DNA of 64,000 nt, taken from NCBI RefSeq assembly GCF_000158955.1, contig NZ_GG657757.1, positions 3,275,866 through 3,339,865 of the forward strand, written 5' to 3'. This document shows, in pieces, positions 52,452 to 61,533 of the stretch. Origin of the DNA: Streptomyces viridochromogenes DSM 40736. GTDB taxonomy: Bacteria > Actinomycetota > Actinomycetes > Streptomycetales > Streptomycetaceae. The notes under the pieces are model-generated. The model made no database searches, was not told the origin of the DNA, and saw only the letters and a list, made by a program, of their open reading frames with translations. The first letter of the stretch is position 1; every line of letters begins with the position of its first letter. The position numbers were made by a program, and so were the translations under genes.

Positions 52452-53816
52452 ATGACCCGAGGACGTGCCGGGGGTGTCGGGGAAGCCCCGACCAAGTACC
52501 GCGCCCTCTTGGCCCTGGTCGTCGCAGCGATCGTGGCCCTTTCCACCGCCATATACGTCGGAGTGGCGTCCGACGACGGCACGCAGGGCCGGGGCGCCCT
52601 CACCGACGGCCGTCTTCCGCACAACTCCGCCGCTCCCGCCTCGACCGGCAACTGGGTCGGCACCTGGTCCACCTCCCCGGCGGCGGCCGAGCCGGGCACC
52701 GAGACCACCGGCATGGCGGACCGTTCGGTGCGCAACGTCGTCCACACCAGCGTCGGCGGTACGAGTGCCCGCGTCACGCTGTCCAATCTCTACGGCCAGT
52801 CGCCGCTGAGCATCACGCGCGCCTCGATCGCCGTGGCCGCCGCGAGCAATACGGCCGCGGCGCTCCCGGACACCCTGCGGCAGCTGACCTTCAACGGCGG
52901 TCCCGCGGTCGTCATCCCGCCGGGCCGGCAGGTGTTGAGCGACGCGGTGCGCGTCGTCATCCCGCACGACGCGGACGTCCTGATCACGACGTACACGCCG
53001 ACCAGCTCCGGGCCGGTGACGTACCACCCGCACGCCCGGCAGATCTCCTACGTCGCCCAGGGCGACCACACGGACGACGCGACGGGCACGCCGTACACCG
53101 AGCAGACCAAGTACTGGCGCTACCTGACCGCGCTGGACGTGCTGAGCAACGAGTCCGAGGGGACGGTCGTCGTCCTCGGTGACTCGATCACCGACGGGAT
53201 CACCTCCACGGCGGGCGCCAACAGCAGGTGGACCGACGTCCTGTACGACAGGCTACGCGCGGAGATCGCGGCCGGGCGGGACCTGCCTCGCTACAGCGTG
53301 GTCAACCAGGGCATCAGCGGGAACCGGGTCCTCACGGACGGGCTGGGCCGGCCGGCGGACAACCCCAGCGGGCTGAACCGCTTCGGGCGGGACGTGCTGG
53401 AGCGGACCAACGCCAAGGTCGTCGTCATCGACCTCGGGGTCAACGACATCCTGCGCAACCCCCGGCTCGCCGATCCGAACGCGGTGCTCGCGGGGCTGCG
53501 GACGATGGTCGGGCAGGCCCATGCGCGGGGGCTGAAGGTCGTGGGGGCGACGCTGATGCCGTTCTACGGGCACCGGGGGTACACCGAGGCCCGGGAGGGC
53601 GTGCGGCAGGCCATCAACGCGGAGATTCGCGCGGGGCGGGTGTTCGACGCGGTGGCGGACTTCGACAAGGCGCTGCGGGATCCGTACGACCCGCGGCGGC
53701 TGACGGCGGAGTACGACTCCGGGGATCATCTGCATCCCAGTGATGCGGGGTACGCCCGGATGGCGCAGTCCTTCGACCTGGAGAGCCTGAAGGGGTCGGC
53801 TCCGGCGGAGCTGTAG
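52452..53816 (+). CDS. Membrane-anchored or secreted SGNH/GDSL hydrolase
   Basis: 454 residues. N-terminal hydrophobic helix (ALLALVVAAIVALSTAIYVG) acts as signal anchor or signal peptide. A ~150-residue beta domain is followed by the SGNH hydrolase: block I GDSITDG (Ser nucleophile), block II GISGNR, block III GVNDI, block V SGDHLHPSDAGY (Asp, His). Probably a carbohydrate esterase or lipase acting outside the cell. Single gene. Confidence 0.92.
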   Translation: MTRGRAGGVGEAPTKYRALLALVVAAIVALSTAIYVGVASDDGTQGRGALTDGRLPHNSAAPASTGNWVGTWSTSPAAAEPGTETTGMADRSVRNVVHTSVGGTSARVTLSNLYGQSPLSITRASIAVAAASNTAAALPDTLRQLTFNGGPAVVIPPGRQVLSDAVRVVIPHDADVLITTYTPTSSGPVTYHPHARQISYVAQGDHTDDATGTPYTEQTKYWRYLTALDVLSNESEGTVVVLGDSITDGITSTAGANSRWTDVLYDRLRAEIAAGRDLPRYSVVNQGISGNRVLTDGLGRPADNPSGLNRFGRDVLERTNAKVVVIDLGVNDILRNPRLADPNAVLAGLRTMVGQAHARGLKVVGATLMPFYGHRGYTEAREGVRQAINAEIRAGRVFDAVADFDKALRDPYDPRRLTAEYDSGDHLHPSDAGYARMAQSFDLESLKGSAPAEL

Positions 53817-53875
53817 GAGTCGAACTGCGGGGTGGGTGCGCAGCCCGGCGCTAGCGGGGTGCCGCCGCGCCCACC

Positions 53876-53919
53876 CTCCCCCAAGCTCTCGACTTCGCTC
53901 GAGCAGGGGGGACCCCCAT
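53876..53919. repeat. Dispersed Streptomyces-type intergenic repeat
   Basis: CTCCCCCAAGCTCTCGACTT continuing CGCTCGAGCAGGGGGGACCC. It contains an inverted core and complementary C/G runs. Related shorter copy at 14975-15008. It lies between convergent genes and may act as a terminator. Confidence 0.75.
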
Positions 53920-53962
53920 CGCCCCAGCGGCACGACTGCCCGCGGCTCAGCCGGTACGGCTC

Positions 53963-54667
53963 TCAGTCCAGCTCGCGCCGGTCCGCTCTGCGGTCCAGCT
54001 TCTGCCGGCGGCGCTCCTCCTTGAGCCGGAGCTTCTCCGCCCGGGGCAGCTTGCGCTGGACTCCGACTCCGCCCCAGAAGGCGAAGCCGGTGATGATGAC
54101 GCGCGGGGCGCCCGGCTCGCCGGGTACGCCCTCCTCCTGGTGGTCGAAGCCGCCCATGACGCCGATGCCGCGTACGACGACCTCGACTCCGGGCGGGACG
54201 ATGACGTCCACGCCACCCATGATCGCGATCGCGTTGATCTCGACCTCGCGGTCCGCGAAGTTCGCCTCGCGCAGATCGATCTCCCCGCCACCCCAGAAGG
54301 CGAAGCAGGTGAACTTCCGGGGCATCGTCCAGCGGCCCTTGCGCTGGAAGCCGGACATCACGGCGACGGCCCAGGTGGAGGAGCCCTCCCCGCCGGTGAT
54401 CCGCCCGGGCCAGCCCGCTCCCCCGGCCTCCGTCGTGGCCGGCTCCTTGGTCAGTGACACGGCGGGCGCCGTGACGCCCGCGGCCGGCAGGTCCCGGGTG
54501 ATCGGCGCGAGTTCCCCGTACGTCCGGGCCGCGTACGTCGCGTCCAGCCGCTCCTCGAACTCCGCCATGTCGAGACGGCCCTCCGCGAGGGCGTCCCGCA
54601 GGATCTCGGCGACTCGTTCGCGGTCGGCGTCGGAGGCGCGGAGATCCGGGACTGCGTCGTCGGTCAT
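53963..54667 (-). CDS. DUF1707 protein with cell-wall-active-antibiotic-response-like C-terminus
   Basis: 234 residues. The N-terminal DUF1707 domain is clear: LRASDADRERVAEILRDALA, EGRLDMAEFEERLDATYAAR, TYGELAPITRDLP. The C-terminal beta-helix-like region repeats a pattern (AFWGGGEIDLREANF; AIMGGVDVIVPPGVEV; GVMGGFDH; AFWGGVGV) as in LiaF/VraT-type C-terminal domains. The last ~35 residues are strongly basic. No membrane helix. Possibly envelope-stress related. Confidence 0.88.
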   Translation of the reverse strand: MTDDAVPDLRASDADRERVAEILRDALAEGRLDMAEFEERLDATYAARTYGELAPITRDLPAAGVTAPAVSLTKEPATTEAGGAGWPGRITGGEGSSTWAVAVMSGFQRKGRWTMPRKFTCFAFWGGGEIDLREANFADREVEINAIAIMGGVDVIVPPGVEVVVRGIGVMGGFDHQEEGVPGEPGAPRVIITGFAFWGGVGVQRKLPRAEKLRLKEERRRQKLDRRADRRELD

Positions 54668-54700
54668 GTACAGCAGCCTACGAGTTACCGGTGCCGGGCA

Positions 54701-55714
54701 CTATGCGGTCGCACGCTCCGCGTACATTTTCGCGATCACCGCCTCGATGTCCGGCTCCCGCACCGACAGGTCCACCAGCGGGTACTCGGCCGCGATGCGC
54801 GCCACCAGCGGTGCCGCCGACTCCGTCGCCGGGAACGCCAGCCACTGGCGGGGGCCGTCCACCCGGACGACCCGTGCGGGCGCCGGTGCCTCGATGGGCG
54901 GCAGTTCCCGCTCCAGGTCGACCACCAGGGTCCGCTCGCTGTCACCCGCCTCGTGCAGCCCGGTGAGCGCGCCGTCGTACATCAGGCGGCCGTGGTCGAT
55001 GACCATCACCCGCTTGCACAACTGCTCGATGTCCTGGAGGTCGTGGGTGGTCAGCAGCACCGTCGTACCGCGCTCGGCGTTCAGCTCCCGCAGGAACTCC
55101 CGCACCCTCGACTTGGAGACGACGTCGAGGCCGATGGTCGGCTCGTCGAGGTACAGCACCTCCGGGTCGTGCAGCAGCGCCGCCACGATGTCGCCGCGCA
55201 TCCGCTGCCCGAGGCTGAGTTGCCGTACCGGGACGTCCAGCAGGTCGCCCAGGTCGAGGAGTTCGACGAGACGGTCGAGGTTCTCGCGGTAACGGGCGTC
55301 CGGGATGCGGTACATGCGGTGCATCAGCCGGTAGGAGTCGACCAGGGGCAGGTCCCACCACAGGGTCGTGCGCTGCCCGAACACCACGCCGATGCGGTGC
55401 GCGAGGCGGGTCCGTTCGCGGGAGGGGTCGATGCCGGCGACCCGCAGCCGGCCCGCGCTGGGCGTGAGGATGCCGGTGAGCATCTTGATGGTGGTCGACT
55501 TGCCGGCGCCGTTCGGGCCGATGTAGCCGACCATCTCGCCGCGTTCCACGCGGAAGGAGATCGAGTCGACGGCCCGCACCTGCCGCCGCTCCCGCTTCAT
55601 GAAGCCGGTCTTCTTCCGAACCTCGAAGACCTTCTCCACACCGTCCAGTTCGACGAATCCGCTGCCCGCCCCGGCCGCCCCGGCCGCCCCGGTCGTCCCT
55701 GTCACCCCGGCCAC
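54701..55714 (-). CDS. ABC transporter ATP-binding protein of an ABC-2-type exporter
   Basis: 337 residues from GTG 55714, which has AGGGAG 9 nt upstream and lies 5 nt after the upstream permease stop. Walker A GPNGAGKST, Q loop FGQRTTLWWDLP, signature LSLGQRMR, Walker B VLYLDEPTIGLD, H loop TTHDL. The YIGPNGAGKST and RTRLAHRIGVVFGQ features match the subgroup partnered with DUF990-type permeases. It energises export with the two permeases upstream; substrate unknown. Confidence 0.92.
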   Translation of the reverse strand: MAGVTGTTGAAGAAGAGSGFVELDGVEKVFEVRKKTGFMKRERRQVRAVDSISFRVERGEMVGYIGPNGAGKSTTIKMLTGILTPSAGRLRVAGIDPSRERTRLAHRIGVVFGQRTTLWWDLPLVDSYRLMHRMYRIPDARYRENLDRLVELLDLGDLLDVPVRQLSLGQRMRGDIVAALLHDPEVLYLDEPTIGLDVVSKSRVREFLRELNAERGTTVLLTTHDLQDIEQLCKRVMVIDHGRLMYDGALTGLHEAGDSERTLVVDLERELPPIEAPAPARVVRVDGPRQWLAFPATESAAPLVARIAAEYPLVDLSVREPDIEAVIAKMYAERATA

Positions 55715-55719
55715 CCCGC

Positions 55720-56541
55720 TCAACTCCCTGTACTCCGGTACGAACGAAGCCCCACCCGCCACGCCGCCCCGGCCAAGACGCAGCAGGCCACCGCCACCAG
55801 CGGCGACGCGAACGCCGCCCACGGCGGCAGACCGATCGGGTACGGCCGCCCCAGCACGTGGGCGGCGGGCACCCAGTTGACGAAGGCGAGCGGCACCATG
55901 AAGGTCACACCGCGCACCAGGTCCTTCCCGAACACGGCCGGCGGATACTGCAGCAGCGTGGTCCCGCCGTACGTGAACGCGTTCTGCACCTCGGCGGCGT
56001 CCTGCGCGAAGATCTGGAAGGCCGCGCCCGCCACGAACACCGCCGAGAAGATCGCCGCGCCGCTGACCACCATCACCGGTACCAGCAGCACCTTCGGCAC
56101 GGTCCAGTCCACGTCCACCGAGACCAGCGCCCAGCCCAGCACCACCGCGCCCTGGGTGATCCGGCCCAGGCGGCGCAGCGCGAAGCGGTCGGCGCCGACC
56201 TGGGCGAGCACCGGCACGGGACGCACCAGCAGCGTGTCGAACGAGCCGTCACGCATCCGGGCGCCCAGGACGTCCATCGAGCCGAGCACCAGGTCGGCGA
56301 TCCCGAACGCCGTCACCGACAGCCCGTACAGGAAGGCGACTTCGGGCAGTGACCAGCCGCCCAGCGAGTCGACCTGCGAGAACATCAGCAGGATTCCGAC
56401 GAAGTCCAGACCGGTCACGGTCAGGTTGCCGACCACCGTGACGACGAAGGACGTGCGGTAGGTCATGCTGGACCGCACCCACATCCCGGCGATCAGCCGG
56501 TAGGCCCGCAGTCCCTCGACCAGGACACCGCGCTCAGCCAC
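55720..56541 (-). CDS. ABC-2 permease (DUF990/ABC2_membrane_6 type), second subunit
   Basis: 273 residues, six predicted helices. YRTSFVVTVVGNLTVTGLDF, SMDVLGARMRDGSFDTLLVRP (the cytoplasmic loop typical of this permease group), VPKVLLVPVMVVSGAAIF. Its ATG overlaps the end of the preceding permease by 8 nt. Forms a heterodimeric membrane pair with it. Confidence 0.9.
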   Translation of the reverse strand: MAERGVLVEGLRAYRLIAGMWVRSSMTYRTSFVVTVVGNLTVTGLDFVGILLMFSQVDSLGGWSLPEVAFLYGLSVTAFGIADLVLGSMDVLGARMRDGSFDTLLVRPVPVLAQVGADRFALRRLGRITQGAVVLGWALVSVDVDWTVPKVLLVPVMVVSGAAIFSAVFVAGAAFQIFAQDAAEVQNAFTYGGTTLLQYPPAVFGKDLVRGVTFMVPLAFVNWVPAAHVLGRPYPIGLPPWAAFASPLVAVACCVLAGAAWRVGLRSYRSTGS

Positions 56542-57340
56542 CCTGCACCACCACCCGGCGCGTCGCGGCCGACTGCAGCAGCCGTCCCGCCGCCAGCAGC
56601 GCCACCGCCCACGCCGCCTGGAAGACGAACGCCCGTAGCGGGTCGGTCTCCCCCATCAGCACGTCCGCGGGCATCTGGAGCTGCGCCGCCCACGGCAGCA
56701 CCCGTACGACCTCTCCGAAGATCCCCGGGAAGGCGTTCAGCGGCAGCACCATGCCCGAGAAGAAGATCCCCGTGACCATCAGGACCTGGTTGACGCCCAT
56801 GCCGTCCATGAGCCAGAACACGCTCAGGGCCGCCAGGTAGCGGATGGCGAAACTGACGACCGTCGCCAGCAGGAGCGTGACCACGAAGGCCGCCCAAGGG
56901 GTGACCGAGGTCGGCAGCGCCATGGGGAAGAAGAGCGCGCCGAACGCGAACGGGATCACGCCCCGCCCCAGCATCTGGAACAGCGCCCGCCCCACGTCGC
57001 CCGCCAGCCACCAGAGTTGGAGATCGGCCGGACGGTACAGGTCGACGGCGATCTCACCGGTGCGGATGCGCTCCATCAGGTCCTTCTCGGCGCCGCCGCC
57101 CTGGATGGCCAGGGTCGCGTAGAGGCACTGCCCCAGCCACACATAGGTCACGGCCTGCGCCTGGTCGTACCCCCCGAGGTGCGGCTTCTCGTCCCACAGC
57201 GCCAGATACGTGTAGACGAGGATGACGCCGAAGACCGTGTTGGTGAACACCCCGGCCACCGTGGCCGCCCGATACGTCGCGTACCGCCTGAAGCCGCCCG
57301 CCGCGACGGCCGCGTACAACCGTCCCGAGCCCACATCCAC
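56534..57340 (-). CDS. ABC-2 permease, first subunit
   Basis: 268 residues, six helices. FRRYATYRAATVAGVFTNTV, AVTYVWLGQCLYATL, and the charged loop EKDLMERIRTGEIAVDLYRP shared with its partner. First gene of the three-gene exporter. The family is poorly characterised; some relatives export antibiotics or lipids. Confidence 0.9.
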   Translation of the reverse strand: MDVGSGRLYAAVAAGGFRRYATYRAATVAGVFTNTVFGVILVYTYLALWDEKPHLGGYDQAQAVTYVWLGQCLYATLAIQGGGAEKDLMERIRTGEIAVDLYRPADLQLWWLAGDVGRALFQMLGRGVIPFAFGALFFPMALPTSVTPWAAFVVTLLLATVVSFAIRYLAALSVFWLMDGMGVNQVLMVTGIFFSGMVLPLNAFPGIFGEVVRVLPWAAQLQMPADVLMGETDPLRAFVFQAAWAVALLAAGRLLQSAATRRVVVQGG

Positions 57341-57446
57341 AGCCCTCCTCGCCGCCCGGCACCGAAGCGCAGGAGCCTAGTGCGACGGGGATCACGCGCG
57401 CCACGGATTTTCACGCTCCGGACCCGCGCCGTAGGGCACAGACGCC

Positions 57447-57481
57447 GTGGGGCGCCCCGGCTCGTGTCCGGGGCGCCCCAC
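57447..57481 (-). terminator. 14-bp perfect hairpin
   Basis: GTGGGGCGCCCCGG (57447-57460), loop CTCGTGT, CCGGGGCGCCCCAC (57468-57481). 21 nt beyond the stop of the secreted-protein gene on the minus strand. Stable terminator-type structure without a clear T-run. Confidence 0.8.
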
Positions 57482-57501
57482 GAGGAGTTCGACGAGTTCG
57501 A

Positions 57502-57924
57502 TCACGCGTCGGTCTGCGCCCAGCCGCTGCACTTGTCCCACATGATCCCGGCGGTGGGGGAACCGCTCCAGTCACCGATGCACGCCTTGATGTTGACCGG
57601 CGTGCCCTCCTTGATGTCCAGGTTGAGGGTGCGGGTGGTGTCCACGCCGTCACGGTTCCAGTAGTAGTAGGTGTTGCCCTCGCCGCCGATCGAGATGATC
57701 CCGATGGTCGAGTGGCCGTCCTTGGCGAGGTCGGTGATCGTGAAGATCTCGCCGTACGTCTGGATGTGAGCCTTGCCGCCCCACTCCTCCTTGGGCGTGA
57801 CGTTCCAGTCGGCACTGGCCCAGACGGTACGATCCGTTCCGTCCGCGTGGGCCGAGGCGCCCGTGGTAAGGGCGAGCAGAGTGGCGGCGGTGCCGGCCAG
57901 GGCGGAGCGTACGAGCAGTCGCAT
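57502..57924 (-). CDS. Small secreted protein of unknown function
   Basis: 140 residues. Signal peptide MRLLVRSALAGTAATLLALT with cleavage after SAHA. Mature ~112 residues are beta-rich with many Trp/Tyr (WASADWNVTPKEEWGGKAHI; GNTYYYWNRDGVDTTRTLNL) and two Cys (CIGDWSG, CSGWAQ) likely forming a disulfide. No family recognised. An inverted repeat lies in its leader. Confidence 0.75.
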   Translation of the reverse strand: MRLLVRSALAGTAATLLALTTGASAHADGTDRTVWASADWNVTPKEEWGGKAHIQTYGEIFTITDLAKDGHSTIGIISIGGEGNTYYYWNRDGVDTTRTLNLDIKEGTPVNIKACIGDWSGSPTAGIMWDKCSGWAQTDA

Positions 57925-57949
57925 CTTCGGCGTGTCCCCCTTCGGGCGA

Positions 57950-57967
57950 ATCTCGCGCTTGCGAGAT
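57950..57967 (-). promoter_or_regulatory. Perfect inverted repeat in leader of secreted-protein gene
   Basis: ATCTCGC-GCTT-GCGAGAT, 26 bp upstream of the start codon. Either an operator or a short leader hairpin; position fits repression near the promoter. No regulator can be named. Confidence 0.5.
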
Positions 57968-58169
57968 CGCTATTCGAACAGCCGTGCAGCATAACGCAGT
58001 TCACCCTGCGCCGGCCCGTCGGCCCGCCCGCACGCCACCCGCCTCGTCACACGGCTCAGGACACGGCCCTCGGTCAGGGAACTGATCGCCGGATGGGACA
58101 GTCTTCATCACAGGGGCACAAGAGCGAGCAGAGACGTACGGAACGACGTACGACGCGAAACAGGAGTCC

Positions 58170-61064
58170 GTGCACGACATGAGTGACGAGCCTCAGCCGC
58201 AGCAGCCGAAACCGGGCCGCGCACCGAGAGAGCCGCAGGCGGACGGCGACCCGGCGACGCCACCGGCCAAGGCGAGCGACGCCCCGGGCACGCCACCGGA
58301 CCGGGGCGACCAGGCCGACACCGATCCGGGCACGGTACAGATGCGCGCGGTCAGCGAGCCGGGTAAGGCCAGGAAGCCGGCGGCCGAAGGCTCGGACAAG
58401 GCACCTGCGAAAGCGCAGTCGGAGTCGCAGACGCAGACGCAGACGCAGTCGAACACTGACCCGGGCACGGTACAGATGCGCGCGGTCAAGGGGACGGCAG
58501 GGACCCAGGGCGCCGGCACCCCGGACCGGGAACAGGCGCGGACCCAGCCGGACAGCGACCCCGGCACTGTGCAGATGCGGGCGATCAAGGGCACGGCACG
58601 GACGCCGGGCGCCGGCAGCCCGGGTACGGCACCGGCTGCGGCGTCGGCACCGGCTACGGCTGCGGCACCGGCTACGGCTGCGGCATCGGCTGACAGCGAC
58701 CCCGGCACAGCGCAGCTGCCGACCGTCAGCGACCAGGGCGGGGCGCCGGCGGCGCCGGCCGGGAAACGGAAGCGGACCGGCTGGCGCCGGGTCATCCCGA
58801 CCTGGCGTATGACGCTCGGCGCCGCCATCGTCGTCGTCCTGCTGCTGGCCGGCGGCTTCTTCCTCGGCTACTCGCTGGTGCAGATCCCCCCGGCCAACGC
58901 ACTCGCCACCAAGCAGGCCAACGTCTACATGTACGCCGACGGCTCCGTGATCGCCCGCGACGGCGAGGTCAACCGGGAGAACGTCACCCTCGCGCAGATC
59001 TCCAAGGGCGCCCAGCACGCGATCCTGGCCGCCGAGGACCGCGACTTCTACACCGAGTCCGCCGTCGACCCCAAGGCCATGCTCCGCGCGGCCTGGAACA
59101 CCGCCCTCGGCAAGGGCAAGCAGTCCGGCTCCACCATCACGCAGCAGTACGTGAAGAACTACTACCTGCGCCAGGAGCAGACCGTCACCCGCAAGGCCAA
59201 GGAGTTCTTCATCGCGATCAAGCTGGACCGCGAGGTGAGCAAGGACCACATCCTGGAGGGCTACCTCAACACCAGCTACTTCGGCCGCAACGCCTACGGC
59301 ATCCAGGCCGCCGCCCAGGCCTACTACGGCATGGACGCCAAGGACCTCGACCCGGCCCGCGCCGCCTACCTCTCCGCGCTCGTCAACGCACCCAGCCAGT
59401 ACGACGTCGTCGCCCACCCCGAGAACCGCAGGGCCGCCGAGTCCCGCTGGAACTACGTCCTGGACGGCATGGTCAAGAAGGGCTGGCTCAGCGCGTCCGA
59501 GCGGGCCGGCATGAAGTTCCCCGTACCGAAGGAGTCCACCCTCTCCACCGGCATGTCCGGACAGCGCGGCTACATCGTCCGGACCGTCAAGGACTACCTC
59601 ACCCAGAACAAGATCATCGACGAGAACAAGCTCGACGCCGGCGGCTACCGCATCACCACCACCCTGCAGAAGCCCCGGCAGGACGCCTTCGTGAAGGCCG
59701 TCGACGACAAGCTGATGTCCAAACTGGACAAGAAGAACAACAAGGTCGACAACTACGTCCGCGCCGGTGGCGCGTCCGTCGACCCCAAGACCGGCAAGGT
59801 CGTCGCGATGTACAACGGCGTCGACTACGTCAAGCAGTACACCCCGAACGCCACCCGCCGGGACTTCCAGGTCGGCTCCACCTTCAAGCCCTTCGTGTTC
59901 ACCTCGGCCGTCGAGAACGGCTCACAGACCCAGGACGGCCGGGTGATCACGCCGAACACGATCTACGACGGCACCAACAAGCGCCCCGTCCAGGGCTGGG
60001 ACGGCGACCCCTACGCCCCTGAGAACGAGGACCAGCACTCCTACGGCGACATCACCGTCACCGAGGCCACCGACAGCTCCGTCAACTCGGTGTACGCGCA
60101 GATGGCCGCCGACGTCGGCCCCCAGAAGGTCAAGCAGACCGCGATCGGCCTCGGCATCCCCGAGGCCACCCCCGACCTCGCCGACGGCCCCGCCATCGCA
60201 CTCGGCACCGCCACCGCCAGCGTCCTCGACATGGCGCAGGCGTACGCCACACTCGCCAACCACGGCCGCCACGGCACGTACACGATGGTCGAGAAGGTCA
60301 CCAAGGCGGGCACGCCGATCGAGCTGCCGGAGCGGCGCACCCGGCAGGCCGTGAGCCGCGAGGCCGCCGACACCACCACCTCCATGCTGCAGAGCGTCGT
60401 CCAGAACGGCACGGCCTCCGCCGCCCAGGTCACCGGCCGCCCCGTCGCCGGCAAGACCGGCACCGCCGAGGAGGACACCGCGGCCTGGTTCGCGGGCTAC
60501 ACGCCCGAACTCGCCACCGTCGTCTCCGTCATGGGCCAGGACCCGGTCACCGCCGCCCACAAGTCGCTGTACGGGGCGATGGGCCTGGAGCGCATCAACG
60601 GCGGCGGGGCGCCCACGGAGATCTGGACGCAGTTCACCCAGGACGCCCTCGAGGGCAAGCCGGTCACCGACTTCGACCTCGAACTCCAGCCGGGCTCCGA
60701 CATCTCCGAGGCCCCGGCCGACCCGACCACCGCCGACCCGACCGCGGGCGACACCCCCGACGAGAGCGGCACGCCCACCGGCGAGGAGACCGGCACCGAG
60801 ACGCCGGGTCAGACCCCCAGCACACCCGCCGGACAGACCCAGGGCCAGACCGACGGCGGCACCACCGACGGCAGCACCGGAGGCGAGTCCCCGACCGGCG
60901 GCGGCACCGCGGACGGCGGCACGACCGACGGCGGCACCACCACCGAGGGCGGCACGGCCGACGGCGGCACGACGGAGGGCGGCGACGCCTCCGACGGCGG
61001 CGCCACGGGCGGACCGACCGGCCCCGGCTGGGGCTTCGCACCACAGGGCGCACGCCGCGAATGA
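58170..61064 (+). CDS. Bifunctional penicillin-binding protein, transglycosylase/transpeptidase
   Basis: 964 residues; GTG 58170 has AGGAG 4 nt upstream (ATG 58179 possible). The cytoplasmic N-terminus (~210 residues, Pro/Ala-rich) has four DPGTVQMRA-like repeats. A transmembrane helix follows (LGAAIVVVLLLAGGFFLGYS). GT51 domain: EDRDFY, GSTITQQYVKN, KEFFIAIKLDRE, YLNTSYFGRNAYGIQAAA. Transpeptidase: STFK, SVN in TDSSVNSVYAQ, KTGTAE. C-terminal tail is Gly/Thr/Asp-rich (DGGTTDGGTT). Polymerises and cross-links peptidoglycan. Confidence 0.94.
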   Translation: MHDMSDEPQPQQPKPGRAPREPQADGDPATPPAKASDAPGTPPDRGDQADTDPGTVQMRAVSEPGKARKPAAEGSDKAPAKAQSESQTQTQTQSNTDPGTVQMRAVKGTAGTQGAGTPDREQARTQPDSDPGTVQMRAIKGTARTPGAGSPGTAPAAASAPATAAAPATAAASADSDPGTAQLPTVSDQGGAPAAPAGKRKRTGWRRVIPTWRMTLGAAIVVVLLLAGGFFLGYSLVQIPPANALATKQANVYMYADGSVIARDGEVNRENVTLAQISKGAQHAILAAEDRDFYTESAVDPKAMLRAAWNTALGKGKQSGSTITQQYVKNYYLRQEQTVTRKAKEFFIAIKLDREVSKDHILEGYLNTSYFGRNAYGIQAAAQAYYGMDAKDLDPARAAYLSALVNAPSQYDVVAHPENRRAAESRWNYVLDGMVKKGWLSASERAGMKFPVPKESTLSTGMSGQRGYIVRTVKDYLTQNKIIDENKLDAGGYRITTTLQKPRQDAFVKAVDDKLMSKLDKKNNKVDNYVRAGGASVDPKTGKVVAMYNGVDYVKQYTPNATRRDFQVGSTFKPFVFTSAVENGSQTQDGRVITPNTIYDGTNKRPVQGWDGDPYAPENEDQHSYGDITVTEATDSSVNSVYAQMAADVGPQKVKQTAIGLGIPEATPDLADGPAIALGTATASVLDMAQAYATLANHGRHGTYTMVEKVTKAGTPIELPERRTRQAVSREAADTTTSMLQSVVQNGTASAAQVTGRPVAGKTGTAEEDTAAWFAGYTPELATVVSVMGQDPVTAAHKSLYGAMGLERINGGGAPTEIWTQFTQDALEGKPVTDFDLELQPGSDISEAPADPTTADPTAGDTPDESGTPTGEETGTETPGQTPSTPAGQTQGQTDGGTTDGSTGGESPTGGGTADGGTTDGGTTTEGGTADGGTTEGGDASDGGATGGPTGPGWGFAPQGARRE

Positions 61065-61074
61065 TTCGGTGACC

Positions 61075-61138
61075 GCGTGACTCAGTGGCCGCGTGACTCA
61101 GTGATCACGTGACTCAGTGATCACGTGACTCAGTGACC
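61075..61138. repeat. Four 16-bp tandem repeats at convergent gene ends
   Basis: Units at 61075, 61091, 61107 and 61123, consensus (A/G)CGTGACTCAGTG(A/G)(T/C)C. The last unit runs into the stop codon of the convergent sugE gene (61130-61132). Each unit contains TGACTCA; adjacent units create TGATCA palindromes. Confidence 0.9.
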
Positions 61139-61450
61139 GCTGGTCGCCTTCAGCCCCACCACGGCGACCAGCAGCAGGCACACGAAGAAGATCCGGGCGG
61201 CGGTGGCCGGCTCCCCCAGCACCGCCATGCCGACCACCGCCGCCCCGGCCGCGCCGATCCCCACCCACACGCCGTAGGCGGTACCGATGGGCAGGGTTTT
61301 GGCGGCCTGGGACAGCAGCAGCATGCTGGCGATGATGCCGGCGCCGGTGAGAACACTGGGAAGCGGGCGCGTGAAGCCGTCGGTGTACTTCATACCGATC
61401 GACCACCCGACCTCGAGCAGACCGGCGACGACGAGCAGAACCCAGGCCAT
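61130..61450 (-). CDS. sugE: SMR-family guanidinium exporter SugE/Gdx
   Basis: 106 residues, four helices, from ATG 61450 with GGAGGTG 7 nt upstream. Gdx hallmarks: AGLLEVGWSIGMKYTDGF with the essential Glu in helix 1, LPIGTAYGVWVGIGA, and C-terminal GLKATSGH. Gdx proteins exchange guanidinium for protons. A guanidine-III riboswitch directly upstream (61487-61533) supports that substrate rather than multidrug export. Confidence 0.92.
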   Translation of the reverse strand: MAWVLLVVAGLLEVGWSIGMKYTDGFTRPLPSVLTGAGIIASMLLLSQAAKTLPIGTAYGVWVGIGAAGAAVVGMAVLGEPATAARIFFVCLLLVAVVGLKATSGH

Positions 61451-61486
61451 GACGAGCACCTCCGGGAGACGGGCTGACGGTGTAGG

Positions 61487-61533
61487 TGCGTCGTCTTTGC
61501 CTTCGTCCCGGTACGGCGCGTCTCGTCGGGTCC
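61487..61533 (-). ncRNA. Guanidine-III (ykkC-III) riboswitch upstream of sugE
   Basis: Minus-strand sequence CCCGACGAGACGCGCCGTAC then CGGGACGAAGGCAAAGACG matches the guanidine-III aptamer in order and spacing: GACGAG, GCGCCGTACC, GG, then an A-rich segment and ACGACGC, forming its pseudoknot. It lies about 36 nt upstream of the start codon, the usual place for translation control. Guanidine binding should turn the exporter on. Confidence 0.82.
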
